Source of the DNA: JBBRGK01 sp036741355
Lineage (GTDB): Bacteria > Chloroflexota > Dehalococcoidia > CAUJGQ01
Reading direction: 5' to 3'
NCBI GenBank assembly: GCA_036741355.1
Contig: DAINSK010000014.1
Coordinates: 11,432-75,431 of the forward strand
Length of the DNA stretch: 64,000 nucleotides
A program made the translations under genes and the position numbers. Under the pieces are notes generated by a model that worked only from the letters and a program-made list of their open reading frames with translations, searched no databases and had not been told where the DNA came from. Shown here piece by piece: positions 51,862 to 59,835 of the stretch; position 1 is the first letter of the stretch, and the number at the start of each line of letters is the position of its first letter.

Positions 51862-54618
51862 CTACTCCATTTCGCCCCAGTTTTTGCCGGTCTTAAGCTC
51901 GACTTTGACGGGGATAGAGAGCGTCATGGCGGAGCACATCCAGCGAGGAACCAGCTCCTTGATTATGTCGAGTTCTGAGTCGGGACATTCGAAGATCAGC
52001 TCGTCGTGAACCTGGAGGATCATTCGCGAATCGAGCGATCGCGCACGAAGCTCCTCTTCGATTCGGTTCATGGCGATCTTGATGATGTCCGCGTTCGTGC
52101 CCTGGATCGGGTGATTTGTTGCCATGCGCTCGGCAGCCTGACGCAGGTTGAAGTTTCCCGTATTGATGTCCGGCAAATACCGCCGCCGGCCGAGCAGCGT
52201 TTCGGCAAAGCCTAGCTGCCGCGTGTGGGCGATCGTGTCCTGCAGGTACTGCTTTATTCCCGGGTAACGCTTGAAATATGCGTCGATGAACTGACCAGCT
52301 TCTCCCATCGATAACTCGGTGCGAGACGAGAGACCGGCGGCTGACAAACCATAGATAACCGCAAAATTTACCGTCTTGGCCAGCCGTCGCTGATCGGGCG
52401 TGACGTCTGCCACCGGCACTCCGAAAATGTCCGCGGCAGTGGTTTTGTGGATGTCCTCGTCTGCCTTGAACGCCGCGACAAGCCGGGGCTCTTGCGTGAC
52501 GTGCGCGAGGATCCGCAACTCGATTTGCGAGTAGTCGGCGGCGAGCAGTGACATTGGTCGCCCGTTCACCGGGTCGCGCGCCACGAACGCCCGCCTGACC
52601 TGCTTGCCAAGCTCCGTGCGGACGGGGATGTTCTGCAGGTTTGGGTCCGACGACGAAAGTCGACCGGTGGCCGCGGTCGTCTGGCTGAAATTGGTATGGA
52701 GCCGGCCGTCGTTCAGGTCAATCATGCCCGGCAAGGCGTCGATGTACGTCGACTTCAGCTTGAAAAGCTGGCGGTACTCGAGGATCTGTTCGACCACGGG
52801 ATGATTGCCGCGCAGCGCCTCGAGCGTTTGGGCGTCGGTCGTAAAGCCTTGAGTCGTCTTCCGGCCGCTAGGCAACTTCAACTCTTCGAACAACACCTGG
52901 CTTAGCTGCTTTGGAGAGCCCAGGTTGAACTGGTGTCCGACGGATTCATAGATTTCCGCCTCGATGCGAAGCAGATCTCCGGTCAGCGTGCGCGACATGT
53001 TGCGGAGCACTTCGACGTCCACTGCGATGCCGGTCTTCTCCATATGCATCAGGACGCTGACCAGCGGCAGCTCTATCTCCTTGTACAGGTCGAAGAGCCC
53101 GCGCGAGCGTAACTCCTCTTCGATGCTCGGACGCAGACGCAGCGTCAGATCGGCATCGGCGGAGGCGTACTGCGACGCGGTCTCGATCGGAACCTGCGCC
53201 ATGGTGATCTGCTTGGCGCCGGTGCCGATGAGATCGCTGATCGGCGTCATCTTGACGCCGAGGATTTCGCGCGCCAGCGATTTGAGTCCGATGTCGCGGT
53301 CGCCGAGCAGGTAGGCCGCGATCATCGTGTCGGAGTCGATGCGCTCAACCGGAAGCCCGGCGTTGTTGAGCACGATCATGTCGTACTTGGCGTTGTGCGC
53401 GACCTTCTCAATCGCCGGATCGTCGAATACCGGGCGTAACCGGTCAACCACCGTCGAGACGTCGAGTTGGTCGGGACCTTCCAGGCTGGGAAAGTGTCCG
53501 ACCGGGATGTAGAACGCTTCAAACGGATTCGCCGCGAGCGATATACCGACGATTTTGGCGTTGTAGGCGTTCGTGCTTGTCGTTTCCGTGTCGAATGCCA
53601 GTTGACCGCTCTCTCGAATTGCGGCGATCACGGCATCAAGCTGCTCGATGGAGGTAACCGTGCGGTACACGGCTTCGCGATCATCGGCCGCTGCCTCCGG
53701 CTCCGCGGCAGCACCTGCGGCCAGCGTGCCTGATGGCACGCGGTCAAGCAACGAGCGGAACTCCAGCGCGTGGAAGAGGTCCATCACCTTTCCGCGGTCG
53801 AAGTCGGCGGCGCGGCAGTAATCAAGCGAAAGCTCGACGGGCGCATCGGTGACGATGGTCGCCATCTCGCGGCAGTGCAGCGCCCGCTCGCCGTAGGTGC
53901 GCATCAATTCCTGCAGCTTCGGCGGCGTCACCTCGTCAATGCGATCGAGAACGCCGCGAACGCTGCCAAACTGCTGAACGAGCTTTACGGCCGTCTTTTC
54001 GCCGATTCCCGGTACCCCCGGTATATTGTCCGACGTGTCGCCTTTCAGTCCCTTGAGGTCGGGGATCTGGTCCGGGCGGACCCCGTATCGCTCGAACACC
54101 TTGGCTTCGTCGTAGGTAACCGTGTCGTGCTGGTAAAGCCGGAACATGTAACAGCGAACGCTGTCGTCGCGCACGAGTTGCAAGATGTCGCTGTCCAGGG
54201 TGACGAGGTAAGTTTCGACACCCAAAAGCTCGGCCTGGCGTGCGAGAGTGCCCAGCACGTCGTCGGCCTCGAAGCCGTCTGCCTCATAGATGGGGATGTT
54301 GAACGCCTCAATGACGTCTCTCACGCGGGCGAACTGTCCGCGGAGGTCGTCGGGCATATCCGGACGGTGCGCTTTATACGTCGCTTCCTTCTCGTGGCGG
54401 AAGGTCGGTGCCTCAGTGTCCATGGTGACGGCGATGTGGGTGGGTTGCAGGTTCTTCAACACACTCATCAGTGTGTTTGCAAACCCGTAGACAGCGGTGA
54501 CGACTTCACCGGTGCGTCGCACTGAAAGCGGGTGATCCTTGTTGCCCCAGTAGGCGCGATGGATGATGGCGTGGCCGTCGAGGAGAGCGAGACGGGGAGT
54601 CGAACCGTTGCCATTCAC
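51862..54618 (-). CDS. polA: DNA polymerase I
   Basis: A 918-residue family A polymerase. Residues 1-290 are the 5' nuclease (YKAHRPDMPDDLRGQF, DTSDNIPGVPGIGEKTA). The 3'-5' exonuclease keeps its acidic residues (AFDTETTSTNAY, HNAKYD), so proofreading should work. The polymerase motifs are DYSQIELRILAH, KTVNFAVIYGLS and QVHDELIFE. A complete enzyme for Okazaki processing and repair. It heads the polA-mutM unit. Confidence 0.96.
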   Translation of the reverse strand: MNGNGSTPRLALLDGHAIIHRAYWGNKDHPLSVRRTGEVVTAVYGFANTLMSVLKNLQPTHIAVTMDTEAPTFRHEKEATYKAHRPDMPDDLRGQFARVRDVIEAFNIPIYEADGFEADDVLGTLARQAELLGVETYLVTLDSDILQLVRDDSVRCYMFRLYQHDTVTYDEAKVFERYGVRPDQIPDLKGLKGDTSDNIPGVPGIGEKTAVKLVQQFGSVRGVLDRIDEVTPPKLQELMRTYGERALHCREMATIVTDAPVELSLDYCRAADFDRGKVMDLFHALEFRSLLDRVPSGTLAAGAAAEPEAAADDREAVYRTVTSIEQLDAVIAAIRESGQLAFDTETTSTNAYNAKIVGISLAANPFEAFYIPVGHFPSLEGPDQLDVSTVVDRLRPVFDDPAIEKVAHNAKYDMIVLNNAGLPVERIDSDTMIAAYLLGDRDIGLKSLAREILGVKMTPISDLIGTGAKQITMAQVPIETASQYASADADLTLRLRPSIEEELRSRGLFDLYKEIELPLVSVLMHMEKTGIAVDVEVLRNMSRTLTGDLLRIEAEIYESVGHQFNLGSPKQLSQVLFEELKLPSGRKTTQGFTTDAQTLEALRGNHPVVEQILEYRQLFKLKSTYIDALPGMIDLNDGRLHTNFSQTTAATGRLSSSDPNLQNIPVRTELGKQVRRAFVARDPVNGRPMSLLAADYSQIELRILAHVTQEPRLVAAFKADEDIHKTTAADIFGVPVADVTPDQRRLAKTVNFAVIYGLSAAGLSSRTELSMGEAGQFIDAYFKRYPGIKQYLQDTIAHTRQLGFAETLLGRRRYLPDINTGNFNLRQAAERMATNHPIQGTNADIIKIAMNRIEEELRARSLDSRMILQVHDELIFECPDSELDIIKELVPRWMCSAMTLSIPVKVELKTGKNWGEME

Positions 54619-54665
54619 GCGCGGAGTATACCACTGCGGCCGGTCGATCCGAGCGACGGGGAACG

Positions 54666-55184
54666 CTAGGACGCCATCGGAAATGGTTTCGACGTATGCG
54701 AAATCAGAATCTTGAGAAGGTCCGGTGTTTCGGGCAGAAAATCGAATCGCCCGAGCATCACGTTGAGATCGGCCATCGTGCAGTATTGGCCCTGTTCAAT
54801 CTCATCGGCAAAGAGATCGGGGTCGCGGGAGGCGGTGATGCGATAGACGTTGACGTTTTCGCGCTCATCCGCTGTACGCTTCTTGAACGAGCCGATCATA
54901 ACCGGGCGGTCGAAGAGGCCGGTCTCTTCCTGAACCTCGCGAATGGCCGCCGATTCGTAGCTTTCGGCTGCGCGCACGTGACCGCCGAAGGCGATGCTCC
55001 AATAGCCTGGATAGATCTCCTTCGTGGCGGAGCGCTTGTTGACGAAGACGTTGCCTTCACGGTCGAAGACGAAGAAGACGACCGCGCGGTGTACGTGGTA
55101 TTCGTCCAACACTTTTCGTCGCGGCGCCTGGCTTAGCACTCTGTCGTTGTCATCTACGATGTCCAGCATTTCGTCTTCAGTCAT
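54666..55184 (-). CDS. Nudix hydrolase
   Basis: This protein of about 172 residues has a complete Nudix box (GGHVRAAESYESAAIREVQE then ETGL: G-x5-E-x7-REVQEE-x-G). The N-terminus (DIVDDNDRVL, HRAVVFFVFDREGNVFVNKRS) is that of the isopentenyl-diphosphate-isomerase-like/YfcD subgroup, but the substrate is open. TAGGAG lies seven bases before the ATG at 55184; the longer frame is spurious. It precedes polA on the same strand and is divergent from the glycosidase. Confidence 0.88.
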   Translation of the reverse strand: MTEDEMLDIVDDNDRVLSQAPRRKVLDEYHVHRAVVFFVFDREGNVFVNKRSATKEIYPGYWSIAFGGHVRAAESYESAAIREVQEETGLFDRPVMIGSFKKRTADERENVNVYRITASRDPDLFADEIEQGQYCTMADLNVMLGRFDFLPETPDLLKILISHTSKPFPMAS

Positions 55185-55314
55185 CACGGGACTCCTACGC
55201 TTACGGTCGCTGATTCGCCGCGAACTGCATCGTACATCGCCGGTTCCCGCCCACCAACCTCCCGAGAGACAGCCAGGCTGGCTGCCTCCCGGAGCCCCCG
55301 ACCGCGCCCGCCGG

Positions 55315-56343
55315 GTGCTGGCTGTAACGATCGTGCTCCTGGCCATTTTTGTCGGTCGTTACTGGTACGCCGCGGCGTCTCAGGGCGACCCACAGCTTGG
55401 AGTGAGCTTCAGTTGCCGGCAGGTGCGCTACCTGGGCAACGACTGCGCGACCGTGTACGCCGCTCTGCTTGACGACGTCGGCGTGAAGCACGTGCGCCTC
55501 TCTCTCTATTGGTCCGACGTCGAGCCTGCACAGGGACAATTCGACTTTGCCGAAACGGACCAACTGGTGCGCGAGGCGTCGGCCCGCGGCGCCGACGTCC
55601 TGCTGACGATCGGCATCAAGGCCCAGCGCTACCCGGAGGTGTACCTGCCAGCGTGGCTCGCGCAGACATCGGGCTTGCCGGAGGGTACCGTTCTGGACGG
55701 CTTGCCGGGCGTACACGATGCAACCCTCGCCTTCATCGAAACAGCGGTCCGCCATTACGCGGCCGACTCGGCTGTTATCGGCTGGCAGGTCGAGAATGAG
55801 CCGTACATCAAGAACTTTCAGAAGATCAACGGTTGGGTCATATCGCCCGCAATGGTTGCCGCCGAAGCCGAAACCGTCAGACGCGAGGATTACCGGCATC
55901 GGCCGGTCGTCGTGACGCATTCGAGCTGGACGGTCTATGACCAGAATTGGAAGCGGGCACTGCAAACGGGCGACATTTTGGGCCAGAACCTGTTCACCAA
56001 GAAAGCGTGGGTCCGGGATTGGTGGTACTTCTTCCCATTCGAAATGGGTCCGTTTGTGCCCAACCTTCCCGGCCAGGCACGCGCGACGAAAGCCAAAGGA
56101 AAGCAGTTCTGGATCACCGAGCTTCAAGCCGAACCCGAGGAGCGACGCTCGCTGACCGACCTCGATCTGGGCCAGGTGCGCAGCATCTCGCCGGCGATAC
56201 TCGATTGGAACGTGGCAATTGCACGCCGTTCGGGCGCCACTCGCGTCTATCTGTGGGGGGCCGAGTGGTGGTACGCCATCCGCGGTAAGAACCAGCGACT
56301 CGACATGTGGTCGGCGGCCAAGCGACTTTTCCAGGGTCGATAA
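55315..56343 (+). CDS. Membrane-anchored clan-A glycoside hydrolase
   Basis: This protein of about 342 residues has a basic start and one N-terminal membrane anchor (VTIVLLAIFVG), then a TIM-barrel catalytic domain. RLSLYWSDVEPAQGQFDF is typical of GH42/GH5-like enzymes. WQVENEPYI has the acid/base glutamate in the NEP motif, and FWITELQAEP the likely nucleophile. The enzyme should face outward. Substrate is unknown (beta-glycoside by clan). The start is uncertain: a GTG at 55315 or an ATG at 55159; the latter would overlap the divergent Nudix gene. Confidence 0.78.
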   Translation: MLAVTIVLLAIFVGRYWYAAASQGDPQLGVSFSCRQVRYLGNDCATVYAALLDDVGVKHVRLSLYWSDVEPAQGQFDFAETDQLVREASARGADVLLTIGIKAQRYPEVYLPAWLAQTSGLPEGTVLDGLPGVHDATLAFIETAVRHYAADSAVIGWQVENEPYIKNFQKINGWVISPAMVAAEAETVRREDYRHRPVVVTHSSWTVYDQNWKRALQTGDILGQNLFTKKAWVRDWWYFFPFEMGPFVPNLPGQARATKAKGKQFWITELQAEPEERRSLTDLDLGQVRSISPAILDWNVAIARRSGATRVYLWGAEWWYAIRGKNQRLDMWSAAKRLFQGR

Positions 56344-56359
56344 CCCATAGTAGCTCGTC

Positions 56360-56375
56360 TACGAGTAAAAATAGC
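56360..56375 (+). repeat. 16-bp direct repeat, left copy
   Basis: TACGAGTAAAAATAGC occurs here and again at 57115-57130, on either side of the GNAT gene and 755 bp apart. The left copy follows a small palindrome (CTCGT-CT-ACGAG). This could mark the ends of a small inserted cassette or a recombination site. Confidence 0.5.
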
Positions 56376-56471
56376 CTGGTTTCTGGCACGATGCCTGGCT
56401 CAACTGGTCTATTCGCTGCGGTCAATGGTTCGGCCATCAGTCGGGGATCGTGGCCTCGTACGAGGTAGACA

Positions 56472-56960
56472 TCAGAGCAGCCTGGCCAACACCGTCGTGG
56501 CTTCTCCCGATGCGCGTTCGAACGATTCACTTATCTCCCACCCGCATTTCCGATAGAAGTCGACGGCCCGGCCCCCGGTTGCTACCCACACTTGTTCGTA
56601 CCGGTGGGTGCCTGCCCACGCTTCGAGTTGGGCCACGAGCAGGCCGCCTATGCCCGTTCCCCGCCGGTCGGCTCTCACGATCATTCCTATCAGCCAGGGC
56701 GAGCGATCCCGCCGTTCTTCGATATCGTATTCGGCGAGACCTACCGCGCCGAGCGCATCGCCTCGCTTATCAAACGCGACCCATGTGACCGGCAGACTGT
56801 CGCGGCCAGCTTCGTGGGCTGTAACATCGACCCACCACGCTTGGTCATCCGGCTCCGGCGGGTAGCCCCACTCCTGCCATCGCATCTGACCGACGTCGAC
56901 TATTAGATGCTCATGGTCAGCCAGGATCTGAACCGTCACTGGGCGGGGCGAGGTCGTCAT
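56472..56960 (-). CDS. GNAT-family acetyltransferase between direct repeats
   Basis: A 162-residue acetyltransferase. IGMIVRADRRGTGIGGLLV is the acetyl-CoA loop (R-x2-G-x-G/A) and the C-terminus VDFYRKCGWEIS is the usual GNAT end. The substrate is unknown; relatives acetylate amines, antibiotics or peptides. It stands alone, with 128 bp and 273 bp of gene-free sequence on its sides, and is enclosed by a 16-bp direct repeat, suggesting acquisition as a unit. Confidence 0.8.
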   Translation of the reverse strand: MTTSPRPVTVQILADHEHLIVDVGQMRWQEWGYPPEPDDQAWWVDVTAHEAGRDSLPVTWVAFDKRGDALGAVGLAEYDIEERRDRSPWLIGMIVRADRRGTGIGGLLVAQLEAWAGTHRYEQVWVATGGRAVDFYRKCGWEISESFERASGEATTVLARLL

Positions 56961-57114
56961 TCAGCGTGTACCTCACTACCGGTTACGTCGTACACCAGGC
57001 AAAGAAGATGACCACGGATCATTCTACCGCGGGCGCCGCTTGGGTGGCTAGCCGGCCACCGGTTCCAAGACTGCGACTCCGGTGCCTCAAAAACGACCCT
57101 GAAAGGCATACGTA

Positions 57115-57130
57115 TACGAGTAAAAATAGC
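57115..57130 (+). repeat. 16-bp direct repeat, right copy
   Basis: Identical to 56360-56375 (TACGAGTAAAAATAGC). It lies in an AT-richer gene-free stretch (56961-57233). A hairpin (GGTGGC-TAGCCG-GCCACC, 57043-57060) stands between it and the GNAT gene. Confidence 0.5.
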
Positions 57131-57233
57131 ACTGGGTTATGACATAGCCGAAAACTCGTCTCAAATGTTCACGCGTGCAGATAGGCGCAAACGTTTATGA
57201 GACGCAGGATAGCAGGTGTGGGTATCATCGTCT

Positions 57234-58112
57234 CTATAAGGCCTTCTTAGGTCTATCGACTGGCACCTGTTCAGGCCAGTGCCGCACGTACATCTCGCGC
57301 AGCCCGGCATCTCCTTCCTCGGTGCCGGGGTATGGTAGGCCAAGCGACTGCAGCGCGTCTCTACCCTCGCGCACGAGTGCGTCCTGAATGCGAAGGTGCA
57401 CGTCGCGTAGCGCAGGAAGGTCACGCCTGGCGAGTGCCTCCGTCGTAGCGGCATTCAGCTCATCCAGGTCCGCCTGCTGTTCGGGGCGCAGCAGCAAGGG
57501 TATTGAGAAGCGGTTCTTACTGAGCAACACCGGCGCGATCTGCACGGCCATCAACGTCGCCAGATTGTCATTAATGAGCTCAAGTTCACACATGCCGAAG
57601 ACGGCCCATTGCCCGCGCAGCAATAGGCGAATTGGCCAGAGCCCCCCTTGCCGGATGATGGTGTACAGCGCCTGAATGCGTGGGCCAACCGGTGGCGCTA
57701 CCGGCTCTGACCGGGCCATGAGGCGCCCATCGAAGTCGGCCTTATCGACCAGCATCATGAACGCTGACCGCGTCCCCCTTCCAGCCTCGGACGACTTAAG
57801 GAAAGTGAGGTCGAGCTTAACCGCCCCTTCGAAAATGCAGTGCACGAGGCGAAGTCCTGGGAACGTGCCGTCGGCGAAAAACAGTACCGTGCCCAGACTG
57901 CCTACTAGCTGACGTCGTTCGGCAAAGAGCGTATCCAACGCTTGGTCTTCCACGACAAGCGATGCATCAACATCGGAAAGCTCATCGGCAGTACCGTCAC
58001 CGAGACTACCCTGGAGCCAGCACGCCACAATGCGGCCATCCGAAGTGGCGACCTCTGACAACCGCCGGATGAACGCGTTCCGAGCCACGATAAACACAGA
58101 GCTGTCGAGCAT
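57234..58112 (-). CDS. Nucleotidyltransferase-domain protein (aminoglycoside-modifying-like)
   Basis: This protein of about 292 residues has the minimal nucleotidyltransferase core LQGSLGDGTADELSDVDASL (G-S-x10-12-D-x-D) near residue 35 and a third acidic residue in AVKLDLTFL. The helical C-terminal half recalls aminoglycoside or lincosamide nucleotidylyltransferases, which inactivate antibiotics, but no residues prove a drug substrate. I use the internal ATG (MLDSSVF) at 58112. It lies in the accessory stretch next to recombinase debris, so recent acquisition is likely. Confidence 0.7.
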   Translation of the reverse strand: MLDSSVFIVARNAFIRRLSEVATSDGRIVACWLQGSLGDGTADELSDVDASLVVEDQALDTLFAERRQLVGSLGTVLFFADGTFPGLRLVHCIFEGAVKLDLTFLKSSEAGRGTRSAFMMLVDKADFDGRLMARSEPVAPPVGPRIQALYTIIRQGGLWPIRLLLRGQWAVFGMCELELINDNLATLMAVQIAPVLLSKNRFSIPLLLRPEQQADLDELNAATTEALARRDLPALRDVHLRIQDALVREGRDALQSLGLPYPGTEEGDAGLREMYVRHWPEQVPVDRPKKAL

Positions 58113-58334
58113 GGGGCGCCTCTCCGTCTCGGGGCCCACAAGTGAACGTAATACCGGATAGGTCTAGCAGCGCGGCGACACTCATCGCAACTTCTGTCCT
58201 AAAAATGGCCCGTTTATTTAACTCCTCAGACTGCTGTCCTGAATCGGGACATGTCACGCTCGGCGGGGGGTAACGAATCTCGTAAAACAATCAACGTCTT
58301 AATATACTCGTGCTTTGACGAGTCATGATACAAA

Positions 58335-58520
58335 GGCCAGCCCCTCCAGCACCTCGTCGAGACGTTGACGCACGTGGACAAGCGCGGTATCGGCTTCAAC
58401 AGCCTGACGGAGGACGTCGACACCGGCACGCCAGGTGGCAAGCTCATCTTTCATATATTCGGGGCGCTGGCCGAGTTTGAACGGGACCTCATCCGCGAGC
58501 GGACGAACGCCGGATTAGCG
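58335..58520 (+). pseudogene. Serine resolvase/invertase fragment
   Basis: One frame reads LQHLVETLTHVDKRGIGFNS then LTEDVDTGTPGGKLIFHIFG and ALAEFERDLIRERTNAGL, the middle part of the catalytic domain of Tn3-resolvase/Hin-type recombinases. The catalytic-serine N-terminus and the DNA-binding C-terminus are absent: sequence similarity stops exactly where the antisense ATPase remnant begins. A dead fragment of a transposon or phage recombinase. The 195 bp before it (58140-58334) are AT-rich with an inverted repeat TGTCC-TGAATC-GGGACA and no gene. Confidence 0.75.
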
Positions 58521-59071
58521 GTCCTTCGCCGCCAGTCCGAGCTGCTGCAGGAGCTGGTCGCAGCTCTGCCCCGGCGTCTGGCCGTCGGTGTAGACCCTCA
58601 CTGTCGCTAGGACCTGGTTGCAGGGGTGCTGCACATAATAGCGCTCGAAGTCGAAGTACGGCGTGCCGTCCGGTACCCACGGACCAATGCGCTCGCGCAG
58701 GATGTGAACCGCGGCGTCCGCATCTGGGGACGGCAGGACGAACATGCCGGAAGGGGCGCAGCGCCCGTCTCGCGCGCTCGATCTGTACGGGGTCGTCGTA
58801 GACGGAGTGGCCGGCGCCAAAGTCGAATACGCAGTCGCGGTAGTCCGCAAGCACGCGTTCGACGGCATAGATTTCGAATGGTTTCCAGTAGCGGGTGAGG
58901 CTGAGGAAGCCGTCCGTCTGGCGGAGCCGCTCCGCAGCGGCGGCGTCATAGCCGATCTCGCGGTAGTAGTTGACGCGCAACTGGTCGAGAGACCTGCGGC
59001 AGTCCCAAGCGCGTGGCGAGGAGCATGGCGAGGGTACTCTTCCCCGCCCGATGCGGGCCGATGAAGACCAT
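58515..59071 (-). pseudogene. P-loop (shikimate-kinase-like) ATPase, frameshifted
   Basis: Three successive minus-strand frames join into one protein: MVFIGPHRAGKSTLAMLLAT (Walker A, from 59071), then NYYREIGYDAAAAERLRQ with RYWKPFEIYAVERVLADY, then VLPSPDADAAVHILRERIG. Frameshifts lie near 58987 and near 58742; each looks like two bases lost or one gained. The pieces match P-loop kinases of the shikimate-kinase type that keep a GAGHSVY segment. The gene is broken unless the assembly has errors. Its end abuts the resolvase fragment. Confidence 0.7.
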
Positions 59072-59227
59072 CTCCGACCGCGAGCGCGGAATGCTTGGAC
59101 GCGCGTTGTCCGAGGGCACCCGTCTACCTCCCACGCGTTTGCCAGTACCGCTAGTGTGACGCACCCGCCGTGATCAAAGAACCCGTGTACGTGCCAGGCC
59201 CTTGCCGGTGGTCAGCCGGGCACCTGG

Positions 59228-59755
59228 TCAATCGGAACGCGGCGGATCGAGCAGACCGATATAGGGGAGCCCACGGTAGCGTTCTTCGTAGTCCAGTCCG
59301 TAGCCGACGACGAAGTGATCGTCGATCTCGAAACCCACGTAGCGGGCATCCACCGGAACCCTTCTGCGTGAACGCTTGGTCAGCAGCGTGCAAATCTCAA
59401 TCGAAGCGGGCGTCCGCACGCGCAGGAAGTTGATGACTTCTGTCAACGTCAACCCCGTGTCGATGATGTCTTCGACGAGCAGGATATCTTGCGCGTGGAC
59501 GTCGGACTTGAGGTCGGCGACGATGCGGACCGACCCGCTCGTCTCTGTCTCAGACTCGTAGCTGCTGACGACCATGAAGTCGATGCGGAAGTTGCTGCGC
59601 AATTGACGCAACAGGTCGGAGACAAAGAACAGTGCGCCCTTCATGATGAAGACGATCAGCGGGTCGCGGCCCGCGTAGTCGCGGTCGATTTGGGCGGCCA
59701 GGGCTGTAACGCGGTCTCGAATTTGCTCCGCGGTGAGCAATACCGGTGGCAACAC
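59228..59755 (-). CDS. hpt: Hypoxanthine phosphoribosyltransferase
   Basis: A purine-salvage enzyme of about 175 residues. VFIMKGALFFVSDLLRQL, the PRPP-binding loop ILLVEDIIDTGLTL and YVGFEIDDHFVVGYGLDYEE are diagnostic. The GTG at 59755 has AGAGATGAG upstream. The open frame runs to 60037, overlapping the molybdoenzyme gene, without a family match there. Confidence 0.92.
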   Translation of the reverse strand: MLPPVLLTAEQIRDRVTALAAQIDRDYAGRDPLIVFIMKGALFFVSDLLRQLRSNFRIDFMVVSSYESETETSGSVRIVADLKSDVHAQDILLVEDIIDTGLTLTEVINFLRVRTPASIEICTLLTKRSRRRVPVDARYVGFEIDDHFVVGYGLDYEERYRGLPYIGLLDPPRSD

Positions 59756-59835
59756 CGTCTCATCTCTTGTCGGTTGAGAGCGCCCCACCGCACGTAGAGC
59801 CGGCCTTGCATCCGATTGGTCGCGATCGGCCAGAG

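Noticed and set aside
53770..54525. 251-codon plus-strand ORF
   Set aside because: It is antisense to the 5' nuclease domain of polA, which has clear conserved motifs.
57161..57454. Cysteine-rich minus-strand ORF
   Set aside because: It overlaps the nucleotidyltransferase gene in another frame, and its cysteines have no regular pattern.
56344..59227. Intact transposon or integron in the accessory stretch
   Set aside because: No transposase, integrase or paired terminal inverted repeats were found; only a resolvase fragment and one direct repeat.
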